Below are positions 47,388 to 58,154 of a DNA stretch of 64,000 bases, piece after piece. The notes below the pieces were generated by a model. That model saw nothing but the letters and a program-made list of their open reading frames with translations, was not told where the DNA came from and did no database searches. A program made the position numbers and the translations under genes. How positions within the stretch are numbered: the first letter of the stretch is position 1; every line of letters starts with the position of its first letter. The DNA comes from Pseudofabraea citricarpa (lineage: Eukaryota; Ascomycota; Leotiomycetes; Helotiales; Dermateaceae). The DNA lies in NCBI GenBank assembly GCA_029641185.1, contig JAPWGK010000022.1, forward strand, positions 62,001 through 126,000, written 5' to 3'.

Positions 47388-48515
47388 ATGGACAGCAACA
47401 CCAACCCGATCCAGTGCCCGATGCACGGGAACGAGCCGGAGCCAGGCGCGTGCCAGATCTGCTTCCAGGCGGGTATGTACGAGCAGCGACGAGGCACGGC
47501 GCCTGGGGCGGACCAAGGGCTGAGCAGCCGCAGCCGGCCGATCCACTGCCCGATGCACGAGGGCGAGCCGCAGCCAGGCGCGTGCCAGATCTGCTTCCAG
47601 GCTGGCGTCGACGAGCAGCAGCGACGAGGCACGGCGCCTGATGCGGACCAAGGGCTCACCAGCCAGCCGGACCCCAATCCCCATCCCAATCCCCATCCCA
47701 ATCCCAATCTCGTTGCCTGGAGAGCCGTGGGCCTCCAGCCCAGAGCAATCAGCACGGCGTTTGGAAACCCATACGCGACGGCAGGCCAATGGCCAGGGAG
47801 AGGAAGAGGGAGAGGGAGAGAGAGGGGAAGAGAGAGCAGCAGGAGTGAGCCGGGCTCGTCAATGCCGCAGAGACCTAGCCTGCTGCAAGGGCCAACCAGC
47901 AATCCATATCTCAATCTCACCACTAATCCCAGCGCCGTCCCATGGCGAGCCCAAGCCCTACCGCCGCAGCCCAGAGCCACGACGGCATTTGGAAGTTATT
48001 CATACGGGACGCCAGGGGCAGGTAGCGGGAGCGCGAGTGGGAGCAGTAATACTCACCTGTCGGTGCCACAGAGGCCTGATGCGTATCAAGGGCTCGCTAG
48101 CTATCCGAATCTCAATCTCAATGCTGGTCCTAGCAGTACTCCTAATACCAATCCCACAGTAAGGGGAGCACTCTCAAACTCCGCACCCGAACCCAGCGCA
48201 GCATTTCGAAGTAGTCAATTAGCGAGCGCTGGTTATAGAGGTAGACAGAGCGTGAGAGAGGGATCGAGCGTGAGAGGGGGTTCGAGCAGTAGCCGAAGCC
48301 AGTCGGGGCCGCCAGGAGGTATGCTTCCACTACCGGGGGCCACTAACGTGAGAGTCATGGTGATCGAGCCTAATAGTGCAGTGAACTTCGATGGCCGGGA
48401 ATACCCAGAGCGGTTCGCTTTAGACCCCGAAGAGCAAGAAGATTACGAGGCTGATGACGAGAGTGAGCGCAAGCTTCATTCTAGAAGAAACTGCCAGCCG
48501 CTCCCAAACAAATAA
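47388..48515 (+). CDS. Protein with two CxxH-x8-CxxC zinc-knuckle-like modules, 375 aa
   Basis: Intronless. Residues 10-25 and 54-69 each read CPMH..E..PGACQICF, so the ligand set Cys-x2-His-x8-Cys-x2-Cys is duplicated with a 44-residue period; the linker (EQRRGTAP-ADQGL) is duplicated too. This arrangement could bind one zinc per module and does not match a C2H2, RING or CCHC spacing I know. The rest is low complexity: repeats of PNPHPNPHPNP, PYATAGQW with a GRGRGRGRERGRE run, and QRPSLLQG/QRPDAYQG units. The C terminus, RVMVIEPNSAVNFDGREYPERFALDPEE, is more ordered and acidic. No signal peptide. RG and Zn modules suggest nucleic-acid binding, but that is inference. Confidence 0.7.
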   Translation: MDSNTNPIQCPMHGNEPEPGACQICFQAGMYEQRRGTAPGADQGLSSRSRPIHCPMHEGEPQPGACQICFQAGVDEQQRRGTAPDADQGLTSQPDPNPHPNPHPNPNLVAWRAVGLQPRAISTAFGNPYATAGQWPGRGRGRGRERGRESSRSEPGSSMPQRPSLLQGPTSNPYLNLTTNPSAVPWRAQALPPQPRATTAFGSYSYGTPGAGSGSASGSSNTHLSVPQRPDAYQGLASYPNLNLNAGPSSTPNTNPTVRGALSNSAPEPSAAFRSSQLASAGYRGRQSVREGSSVRGGSSSSRSQSGPPGGMLPLPGATNVRVMVIEPNSAVNFDGREYPERFALDPEEQEDYEADDESERKLHSRRNCQPLPNK

Positions 48516-48762
48516 GGCACTGATGCTGTCGCCAACAAAAGAGCGTAGCCAGAGTACCAGTAACGCAGCTTTGCTATTCTACCATGTCGAAAGCGAAATT
48601 GAGGTAGGTGCCTAATTTTGTAGAGAATATTGATAGCCTGGCGTACACGTAGACATGCACATGTAGAGTAGTAGGAATCTGACGTTGACCACGATTGGTG
48701 GGATAAGCATATATTGATACATAGTATTTCCAGTGAGACCAAAAGAGCCTTTGTGTATATGA

Positions 48763-50582
48763 CTATTGATGGCGAGTACGGACTTCGCGATAGATGCCGG
48801 CTCCGACGCCAATAAGAAGCAATATTGCATTGAAGATTGCCATCATGTAGAACGGTGCACCCGTAGAAAGAGAATCGAATAGGAAACCACCCAGCTTTGT
48901 CAGGAGCAGGATTGCCGCACCTCCTGATAAGGAGTACACACCGGCGATAGAGCCCTTGAGGTGGTTTCTTGAGACAGAAGTTGGTGATGCTGCTCCGACT
49001 AGAGGTGCGGTTTCGACGGCATCATTGGGAACCGCGCTGGAAGGTCGACGGAGTTGAGAAGATAGGGTATAGCCACCTTCATCTCCGAGAACACCGCGAC
49101 CAAGTAGACCCAGACTACACACGATCGCTCCAATCTGACTGATGCCAATCATAGATACAATCAGGAAGACAACCGGACTTCCTCCACGACCTTCAACATC
49201 CTTTGGCTCTGGGCTGACAAGGCGCGCAAATGCAGTGTATCCAATTATACCAAAGATGCTCGCTACCAAAAGAGGTACATTGAAGCGTCGATATCGATCA
49301 GATAGATAGCCAAACAGTGGAGCGCATAGCAAGGCAATTAGTTGTGATACTCCTGTCAACTCTGCAGCAAGAACGTATGCTGCTCTGCATTCCTTCTTTA
49401 GCTCAGGTGAAGGGTCATTCGGAGAACCTTGACAGAAGCCATTGCGAATGAAGTACGCATTAATGTAAAGGGGTATAAAAAGAGAGATGCCAACAGATGA
49501 AGCGCGTGCAACGAAACCTCCTAGGTAGCCCAATCCAATTTGCGCATCCTTGAAGCCCAAAACAGTGGAATCTAGAAGTAGTCTCCAATATGGCAAAAAC
49601 GGAGCTGCTGTAGTCGGTTGTTCTCCCTCGTCAGCACCAATGGGTTGGTAGTGGTGTTGATTTGTTTTCCCGATCAATAAATGCCAACCCTTCCCTTCTT
49701 CGCCCTGCAGACCACGAAGTCCGAAGAAGCAGAAGATTGCAACGAGTATTGATACACTTCCAACGACATAGAAGCTATCGGCAACCGCTTGTCCTTGCGT
49801 GACCCCTTCCATGTGTGAGAATTGTGCTGGCAGAGGGAGGAAGACTGCCAAAGCAACCAAAGCTCCACAGCCGGTGAAAACTCCCACTAAACCAGCAAGT
49901 CTCGGGGGGCTCGAGCCAGACTTTTTCTTAGACTTCTTCAATTCCCCATTGACCCGCGCAAGCTCTGGCTGGCCCCCATGCACATACCGATCTTGAGTGA
50001 TTGTGGCTTGAGAATCTAGAGACGCGGCGACGCTGTTCCGCGCATGGCTGGACAGCAGAGGCGACACAACTCCTTCAGCACCATTCTCAGCCTTCAGTTC
50101 TCGGTCGTTGCCGGTCATGGATGGTAGGATAGCTGTGACCATAGTAGCGCTGCAAGAGTCAGCCAAATTCCCCCGCTGTGCCCGGATCGCTTCACTTACG
50201 TTGCAGCACCACCAACACTGAAGAACAGCCTTGCGAGCAACAGCTGAGGATAGACGTTCCTCGCTTGTACGAATAGAATGAGTGCCAATCCAACAATTGT
50301 ATAGCCCATCACGCATACCGCGCGTACGCCCAACCGATCCGACAGTATTCCCCATACGGGACATGCTACCAGAGCGACAAGCTCATCGACAAATCCCAGT
50401 GTGCCAACCAGATCTCCAACGCCATCTTTGATGCCAATTAGGTCGGTGATAACAAATGACACACTGCTGTTCAGGAAGACGAGAAAGGATATCGAAAACA
50501 AACAGACGGCGAGGAGGTACGTTGAAGCTTGTAGTGTAGTTGTCGCAGACGCGAAGGGGAGATAGTTGGATACGGTAACCAT
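48763..50582 (-). CDS. MFS transporter, 589 aa
   Basis: Exons 50582-50200 and 50149-48763 joined in phase 2. The N-terminal half has helices around LLAVCLFSISFLVFLNSSVSFV and the MFS motif A GILSDRLGVRAV after helix 2. A long hydrophilic loop of about 70 residues (RELKAENG..KKSKKKSGSS) follows, then helices LAGLVGVFTGCGALVALAVFLPL and SVSILVAIFCFFGLRG. The second half repeats the motif (FGYLSDRYRRF) and ends with helices to the C terminus. Twelve membrane segments are plausible. The substrate is not evident; there is no sugar-transporter PESPR or drug-antiporter motif C. Located in plasma or internal membranes. Convergent with the CPMH-module gene. Confidence 0.88.
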
Positions 50583-51536
50583 TTCGGAGATTCCACGAGC
50601 CTCCTGCTGATCGAATGTGACTTGTTTCCCCTCAATCGATATGGGCTATCATGGTTTGTTGTCGTGGTTCTGCTGTGTGATACTGATACGAGCTTCCGTT
50701 GGTCGCTCCCAGATCGGTGACGTTTCGGGCTCCACTGTCGGAGCTTCTTTCGTGCCTGAAATATCGACCACGTGATCAGCGAATAGAAATCTAGAATTGG
50801 ATTTAATTGGAATCTGAACTTGAATGTGAAAAGTTACCAGATGCGTTGATCTATAGATATTATACTATGTATATTCTAAGTATTATTAAACGGCTTTATG
50901 CTGTTTGTGTTTGTGAACTAGCTTGGTACAAAGAAGAAGACTAACAGATCTGCCAAGAGATGTTAAATAACTCTCGAGTTAAACATTAATAGATTAGGTG
51001 CAATTATTACTTGTGATCAAACGAAAGACGTGCAATTATTACTCTGAAGCCACAGTTGATACATAGAGGCAATTGCTATATTACGGAAAGAATTAGCAGA
51101 ATGAACCACTTTGCTATTTATCAGACAAACAAAACATCCCAAGAGACAAGCAATCACTTACCCTCATCATACACTTTATCATCTCAATCACATACATTCA
51201 GAGCGTATCGTTTTTAATCAAGAGAAATTTTTGATCTACCGGTTACAAGCAAATGCGAGAGAGTCCTTTTTTCCAGAGCCCAAGGGACAAGATCGAGTTT
51301 CCACACCAATTGAGATCCGGAATGACCTCTGCAAGTAAACGAGCTGCGAAAACATGCTTTTCAAGAGAAAAGACACAGCATGTTTGATAGACTAAAGACT
51401 CCACCACTTCCACCAATGTACTTTTTGCATCATCTCATCCCCTGTAATTACCACACATAGCACAATTGTTATCCTCAAATCGTTCAAATGCTGTGCAAAC
51501 ATGAGAAGATTATTTGGGAGGGTCCATGGACCGTAT
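50583..51536. other. Intergenic, no gene
   Basis: AT-rich between two minus-strand genes. It holds the MFS promoter and the 3' flank of the Stm1-like gene. The 75-codon frame at 51111-51338 is not supported. Confidence 0.5.
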
Positions 51537-52862
51537 TTATGATCCGAGGCTGGGGAATGCCTTGGTGTCCTCGGTGTTGATGGGGGCGCCACCTCTTGGG
51601 GCACCTCCTCGTGGAGGACCTCTGAAGTCACCACGTCCACGGCCTCGGGCTCCATCACCACGGCCACGGAATTCACCACGACCTCCACGGGCTGGTCCAT
51701 CTCCACGGCCACGTCCGCCACGGAATCCACCACCACCACGGCCACCACGTTGCTCGGGTGCCTCAACGAAACGTTGATCAATCTCGAGGAGTTGCTTTTG
51801 CTTGCGCTCACGCTCGCGCTTAGCCTTTCCACCGGATCCAGCGACGAAGTCCTCCTCTTCCTCCTTGGCGATAGCCTTAGCATTGGCCCACTTCTTGTCC
51901 TGCTTGCTGCCCTCATTTGGCTTACGGGCCTCAGGGACACCAGCACCAAGAGCGAGCTTCTTCTCAGCTTGCTGAACAAGGTAATCAGCATAAGAGATGC
52001 TGTTGTCTTCTGGCTCGGCCTCGGCCTCAACAGCGCCATCAGCTTCCCCATCACCAGTGAGTGCCTCCTTTTGCTCAGTCTTGGCAATGGCTTCACCAGC
52101 TTCCTCATCGTTAAGCTCGGCTGTGCCTTCAGTGGCTCCCCATCCGTGAGCGGCTTGCTTCTCAGATTCGCTATTAAAATCAGTGACGTGACCTTTTTGA
52201 AAATGTGTAGATTTCTTACCCTCCTACACCTCGGCTGTGTCGGTCAAAGTTGCGAGGTCCTCCTCGGCCACGTCCACGTCCACGACCATCATAGGTTCCT
52301 GGAACACGAGCATCCTCAGTGGGCTTGCCACGATTGTTGGCACTACCAGCATTGCGGTCGCGGAAAGCTGGGGAGAAATCAGTACAAGTTCAAGAGCAAA
52401 CAATGCTGGAGTATCCAAAGACAATCGCGTCACATGGGTTTGGACTATGAAAGTTTGTCGCACTAACCTCCCTCATTGCCGTTGTAGCCACCACGGCGAC
52501 CTCCACGTCCTTCAGAGCCTGCGGGAGCCTTGGTAGCTGGTGCTTCACCAGTGGCATTGCGCTTGATGGTTCGCGCAGGTGTCTTATCAATGACCTTTAC
52601 AGGTGCATCAGGCTCCCTGTCGGAATCCTGGTCGTGATCATTGCCTATATGTTACTTCGTCAATTGCTGAATGCAGAGTTTTGCCATCATCATGGCCATA
52701 GGTGTAATCGTACCGAGAAGCTCGTAAAGGTTCTAAAACGGAGGGATTAGCGCACGAACGGAGAAGCTGATAAACGGATGATTTTGAGTCCTGCCGGAGC
52801 CTGCAGAAGATGGGAGGTGGTTTGAGGGGATGAATTACCTTTGATACAATGTTGTCCGTCAT
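51537..52862 (-). CDS. stm1: Stm1/HABP4-family ribosome-associated RGG protein
   Basis: Exons 52862-52839, 52732-52714, 52644-52468, 52367-52220 and 52170-51537 give 333 residues with all junctions in frame. The first exon is 8 codons and the second only 19 bases, completing the Stm1_N signature NLYELLGNDHDQDSD. Central motifs RTIKRNATGEAP and YDGRGRGRGRGGPRNFDRHS are followed by a conserved helical part (ISYADYLVQQAEKK). An RGG tract ends in the C-terminal TEDTKAFPSLGS. In yeast, Stm1 occupies the mRNA channel of dormant 80S ribosomes and influences telomeres. Expect a cytosolic, ribosome-bound protein regulated by methylation of RGG repeats. The short 5' exons are typical of housekeeping genes with introns near the start codon. 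Confidence 0.93.
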
Positions 52863-53487
52863 CTCGTCCACCTATTCAATCGCCTCCGAAGAAGGCGGTA
52901 CTATCGAGGGAACAATTCGGGAGGGGAGGTCTTAAAGATCGAGATAGACAGATTCCTATACGCTAGGATGGCTGTCTCTCGAGAATTTGTGGTTGAGATG
53001 GGTCTGGAAGGTAGGTTCGTTTGCAGAGCTCAGGTTGGAAAATCGCGAAAGATGCCACAGGCTCGCAGATTCTACATTCTGCGCTAAGGAAATCTTGGCA
53101 GGCTGATTTAACCGAACAAGGGCTTTGACCTTCCAACATATTCTTTTTTTCTTTTTCCTTCTCTTTCTCTGTTGTCGCATTCCATGATTATGCAGACTTG
53201 TGCGCAACTGTGTAACTGTGTTAATTCAAGATCATAGTGCGCAACAACGGAAAAATTCTACTGCACGCGCGAAAATTAACTTCGTCTGGGGTGAGCTGGG
53301 TCTTTGTATTTTTTTTTATTCGGCCAGAAGGGCTTGCGTGCGCTATGCTCGCCAGTAAGAGTGCTAGTGTGACATTATGTTGTTGTTAAGCTATCGGGTA
53401 AGGTAGCCAAGTAGTCTGTTGGGGAATTTACACTTGAATAGGGGGCCAGAATCAAAGACACCTGAAGCTGAACTGGTGATCTTTCAT

Positions 53488-53519
<32 letters not shown>

Positions 53520-53805
53520 CACCAACGAAACTCCCTAGGGCTTGTAAGCACTTGCTCCATCTTCAAAAGGTTACTGGACCTTCCTTCAGACAGAACATAC
53601 CCCGAAGCTCGTTTCCTTATTCTCATCCACCAAAGCAACAAATGCGTGATGATCCATCCTGATCAAAACGAAGAAAAACAAAAGCGCCGTAGTGATTGAT
53701 CCGCTCACTATGAATGCAATGCCGCCGCAACAAACGCCCAAATATAATCGCAAACAATACCATCCCCGTCCTTTCCCATGGGTATCAACCATTTCAATAA
53801 CTTTT
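52863..53805. other. Intergenic, promoter of the Stm1-like gene
   Basis: Promoter side of the Stm1-like gene and 3' flank of the bZIP gene. Contains TTTTTTTATT (about 53311), CTTTTTCCTTCTCTTTCTCT (about 53151) and the dinucleotide repeat listed separately. No gene. Confidence 0.5.
53489..53514. repeat. (CA)13 microsatellite
   Basis: An uninterrupted run of thirteen CA dinucleotides in the 3' flank of the bZIP gene. Length is likely to vary between strains. Confidence 0.95.
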
Positions 53806-55239
53806 TTAGCGCATCGAGCTTGTATCAAAAGAAAATGCTGTGGGGAATTGCATAGATGCAGAGAGCCCGAACGGATCCATGTCTAGCATCGGGTCATACG
53901 GATCCATAAGTTGTTGGGTCATCGAGTTGTATCCTTGGCCGTTGTCGCCCATCTGTGCCGGTTGGCCAATTTGTTGCTGCTGCTGTGCGGGTTGTTGCTG
54001 CTGCTGCTGTTGCTGTTGGTGTAGCGGCTGTTGTTGTCCGATCTGGTGAGATCCTTGTGGGAAGGATTGTGGATAGGGGCCCGGCCCAGCGGAATCGGAT
54101 GGGTCTTCGTCGACCATATCGGCTTGCGCATCGTACTCCTGTTCTGTACTCACGAAATCAACCTAGGACGAACATAGTCCATAAAAATGAAAAAGACAGG
54201 GAGGGAAGGGGGCGGGACAGCTTGCCGAGTTGCTCAATATGATTCTGGAAGGGGGACGGGTAGTACGCAGCAGAGACCGGAGTGCCTCCCGTACCACCAA
54301 CCCCACGACTTCCCGGTCCTTTGGCTCCCAGAGCGGTTCCTAGTATCCCAGCGTTGACCAGTCCAGAGGCTCCTGGTAATCCATGGGCGGGCTGTGTTTT
54401 AGCAGGTTGTAATCTTTGTTGTTGATGATGCATCTGTTGCTGGTGGTGCATTTGCTGTTGCTGTTGTTGAGCCAGCGTGTCAGAAGCGGGCGGGGTCATG
54501 ACTCCCGGATTTGGGAAGCCTGGTGAGTTTGAAGTTGGTGAAGAAGCGTGCGATGAGGGAGTGGGTCTCGATTGCGGGGATTGGTGGTTGTGAAGAGGTG
54601 GTGCTCCCGGTTCCAACTTGGGAGCAATACTCGAGTTAGATCTCCTGGCTTGCTGATGCCTATTCATGATGGCTCTCTGCACGGTAGGCTGAGCCATGTT
54701 TGGTTGCATATGGGTAGGTCCCAAGTGAGGACTCCCCGTTTTGGCACGCAGCTCGGCTTGAACGTCGATCCCTTGGGTGGTGATTAGCTTCGCTATTACA
54801 AAATTTGGCTACCAAGTGGCACATACCTTTCTCTAGCAGTATCCGCTCCAAGAGAGAATTCTTATACCGCAGCATCAGGCACTCGTCCGCTGCACTCCGG
54901 TGGGCGGTTTGCAGATTGTGTAGGTTGGTCTCATGAACTCGGATGGTTTCTTCCAGTTGTTTGATGTACTCGGTTCGCCGCTCTCTAAATGCAGCCTGGG
55001 CTTGACGATTCCGCTGCTTGCGCTCCTCGGAAGTAGCATATATCTTTGAAGCTGTTAGCCTTCTGCGCACTTTGGCGGGGTATATGACCTACGGGCTTGC
55101 GACCACCCTTTCTCTTCTGCTGGACCCCATTGTCTTGCGCCGTGCCCGCTTCCACCTCAGCTTCCGGCGTGGACTCCATGGACTCTTCCGAGGCGCCTCG
55201 GACGGTTTCCTTCTTGTCAATGGACATGTTGTCAGCCAT
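53806..55239 (-). CDS. Yap-type bZIP transcription factor
   Basis: Exons 55239-55093, 55043-54827, 54771-54219 and 54148-53806 give 419 residues. The start is the ATG giving MADNMSIDKKE. The basic region, NRQAQAAFRERRTEYIKQLE, has the AP-1/Yap pattern N-x2-AQ-x2-FR and leads directly into a leucine zipper (LEETIRVHE.. to LLERILLEK). The zipper is followed by Pro/Ser/His-rich and poly-Gln stretches (QQQQQQMHHQQQ), typical activation regions. The C terminus ends PYDPMLDMDPFGLSASM. No Cys-rich domain of Yap1 is visible, so it may not be a redox sensor. The last intron is the weak point: the frame-keeping acceptor follows GTGAG rather than the stronger-looking CTAG twelve bases before. Expected site: nucleus. 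Confidence 0.88.
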
Positions 55240-58154
55240 TGCTCTGCTGCGACTCTGACTCTGTTGATCAAAGGCCCCACTAAGCACGGGCTATGGCGAC
55301 AGTGAGAGCAAAACCAATTACTTGGACCAGCTCTCGTAATAGAAAGGTGAAGTGGCAGTAAGTAAGTTGGCTCTCGGCGCGTCTATAGCGATTACATGTG
55401 CACCCTGGCTCTCAATGACCGTGTGAGCGCGTTTAAAGCGTCTAAAGGTGTTGCGTGCTTGAGGCAGGCGGCGGGTGCTGGGCAGATGGGCAGATAGGAA
55501 GGTCGTAGGCAGGCGGGCGTGGATGGATGGATGGATGTGATGTGATGGAGTAAGTAAGTGTGTGTCGAGTATCAGATGGGGGATAAGATGGGGTTGCGTA
55601 ATGAGGACGGGCTTTGTAAAATGTTCTGTCATAGATCTTTGGGGGAAGAGTTTTGCAAGAGAAGAAGAAAAGGCAGCTGCTAGGCTGAAGAGCAGTAGTA
55701 GAGTGGTGAGGAGGAGAAACCTTGACGGGCTTGGGCTTGGGTGCTTGCTGGGTGCTTGTGGTCCTTGAGAAGCTGGTGTGATCGGTTGCTTGCCGGACCC
55801 GCACAGGCTTTCGCGAGGGAGGTTCTTTTGGCCTTCTAGCGCTTCTATGGGACCCGTCGAGGGCTGTTGAACAGGGTGGTCGAGGGTGGTCGAGGGTGGT
55901 CGAGGGTTGTACAGGGCCGTAGGTACAGGGCCGTCCAGCGCTCTCTGGCAGGCAGTAGCAGGCGGTGGCAGCCTCTCAGGCCCTGGACCGGCTGTCGACA
56001 GCGCACCGTCCAGGGCCACCACGCTCGATCCGATGACTGGCATCTAGCTACCGCCTTCTGCCATTGGTTTCTCCGCATTTTCCTGGTCCACGTCGGCGGA
56101 TGAAACGTGCAGCGAAAAATTTTCATCATCATGCACCTGCAAAGCCCGCGATGCCCACCTCGACCACTTTTTCTCCCTCTTCCCTGTGTGTCTTGGCCCA
56201 ATCTCTGAGAGTCAAGAACCGCTCCACGCCCCCGTCCAGGCACCGCGCATCATCATCATTGCTACGGTACGGTACAGTACGGTATTGTGTTTCTGGCCAT
56301 CCAGATCTACCGACCGTTCGCTCGTTTCTTCACCCTCTCTCTACTCTCTCCTCAACACCACCGCCATCTTCACCTCCAGATCCACCACAACCACAACCAT
56401 CACGACCACCTCTCTCTCTCCCTCTCTCTCACACATCGTCATATGTGCACTTGATCACTCACTCACTCACTCCCTCACTCACTTCCCGCGGAGTTGCCCG
56501 AGAGGTGACGTTACGCCTCGCCAACCTCACAACCTCACCTGCCAGAAAAACATGAGCGAGGACCAGGCCTTGATTGGACTCCCGCTGCAGTGGCTTCTGC
56601 GCGCAAGGAAGACAAAGCCTCGGAGGGGGGGCCCAGCAAAAAATGAAGAAATACGAGGATAGAAGTGCCTCTTTGGGAACAGAGTTTGCGAGACACGGGC
56701 TGGTGATTGGCCGTGTCGGCCTCCTTTAGACGACCGACCTTCTCCTCGTCTCCTCGGGACCAATTTTTCACTGGCCGAGGATTGCACCATGCCAGTCAGT
56801 GATGCACTGATGCACTGATGCACTGATGCCACCATGGGCTCAGACTTTGGTGGTGGTGCTGGTGGTGCTGGTGGTGCTGGTGGTGTGGAATCTGTGGATG
56901 CACTGGATGGATGGATGGATGGATGCACGCACCCTGCTACCCTGCTACCCTGGCTGTGAAATGCCGAGCGACGGTCCCCCGGCGGCGGACATGCAACTTG
57001 CATCTCCTCGGAACCTGGTCGCCCTCTCGAGGCTTGATCCGCGCGTCGTCGACATGTCTTCCTTGACCCTTTCACTCGCTTGGAAGCCTTGCGACAACAT
57101 GACACTTTCCACAAGGCTGAAGATAACTCCTTATCATCGACAGCAGGTGTCGGACTTCCGATGCTCATTGATATGATCGCCCGCTGCAGCTTCCTCCAAG
57201 ATGCTCAGAGGATCCTCAGCCTCCTACCCGTTCTCTCCAAGATCGTGTACCGCCGTGGTGTCGAGGGAGCCGAAGGAGGAGCCTCCGGATGCAGGCTGTG
57301 TGACCGACCCCGCAGTGTGTGCACTGTGCAGAGATCCATGGCGAGTGACACACGGACGACCAGTATTTCTGAACCTGGACCCCTCGACTATGACAACGAC
57401 AAGACAATAAGCATCCTTAGCTACAGTATGATCAAGTGAGTGTGTTCTGACTTGTGCAATGGGACACGACACACGATAGCGTCTTCCACAGCTCCCTCAA
57501 CGATGCAGACCACCTTCCCTGCCCCCGAGAAGGTGATCCGAGAAGATGGAAAAACATGTCTTGCAAGAGAATAGCGCATAGAACAGGTGTTTTCCTGCAA
57601 CCGCCATGAACGCCATCTGCACACCGATATTGTTTTGCGACATTAATTATTACCCTGCAGGATGACTGCATTCGTGTTCTTGCCATTTCCACGGCTGTCA
57701 AAATGGAAACCTCGCTTTCTATCGAGATTTCGCTCATAGCGAATAAACTTCATAAAAGAAGCCGTGTAAGAACACCATCTTGGAGTGGGCAGATAACACC
57801 GAAGACTTGGTGGCCAACTCCAGCCGCTCCTCCGACTACAATACAGGTCACATGATATGACTATATGATCATGTGCTAGTGGTTCCATCTACAAGTGTGG
57901 AAGTCCAACAACTCCTTGAGTATGTTCATGTATCCTATACCACATGCTGAAGGTTAGTGCCCCTACTTGCTGCTGGCCTGTATATATACATGGCTAAATG
58001 AGATATGGAAGGCTCATGAGTGACCTGCCAGGGATTCAATCTCGTCTCAGCACATCAGCACACATCATTGAGAATGACCAAGAAGAGTACCCATACGAAG
58101 TGTTGTCTCTATAATATTCAACATTTTAAAACCTCTAAATTCCTGAAAAGGTGT
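55240..58154. other. Long microsatellite-rich upstream region, no gene called
   Basis: 2.9 kb between the bZIP start and the GH3 stop. Several frames stay open because of GC-rich repeats (55318-56043 -, 56064-56555 +, 56527-57168 -), but they overlap on both strands and read as low complexity. It probably includes a long bZIP promoter and leader; fungal transcription-factor genes often have these. Repeats: GGTGGTCGAG x3 (55875-55904), GATG runs near 55520-55537, ACTCACTC near 56456-56483, TGATGCAC x3.5, GGTGGTGCT x4 and GGAT x5 (listed separately). From about 57200 the DNA is ordinary and contains nothing recognised. Confidence 0.5.
56799..56924. repeat. Cluster of three adjacent microsatellites
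   Basis: TGATGCAC repeated three and a half times (about 56799-56829), GGTGGTGCT four times (about 56849-56885) and GGAT five times (about 56904-56924) lie within 126 bases. They explain the apparent long frames in this region. Confidence 0.85.

Noticed and set aside
47210..47980. 256-codon open frame on the minus strand antisense to the CPMH-module gene
   Set aside because: It is a shadow of the GC-rich, repeat-driven plus-strand frame, which alone shows an organised Cys/His pattern and a good start.
55318..57168. Several frames of 130-240 codons on both strands
   Set aside because: All lie in microsatellite-rich DNA, overlap each other in opposite directions, and read as low-complexity Pro/Ser/His.
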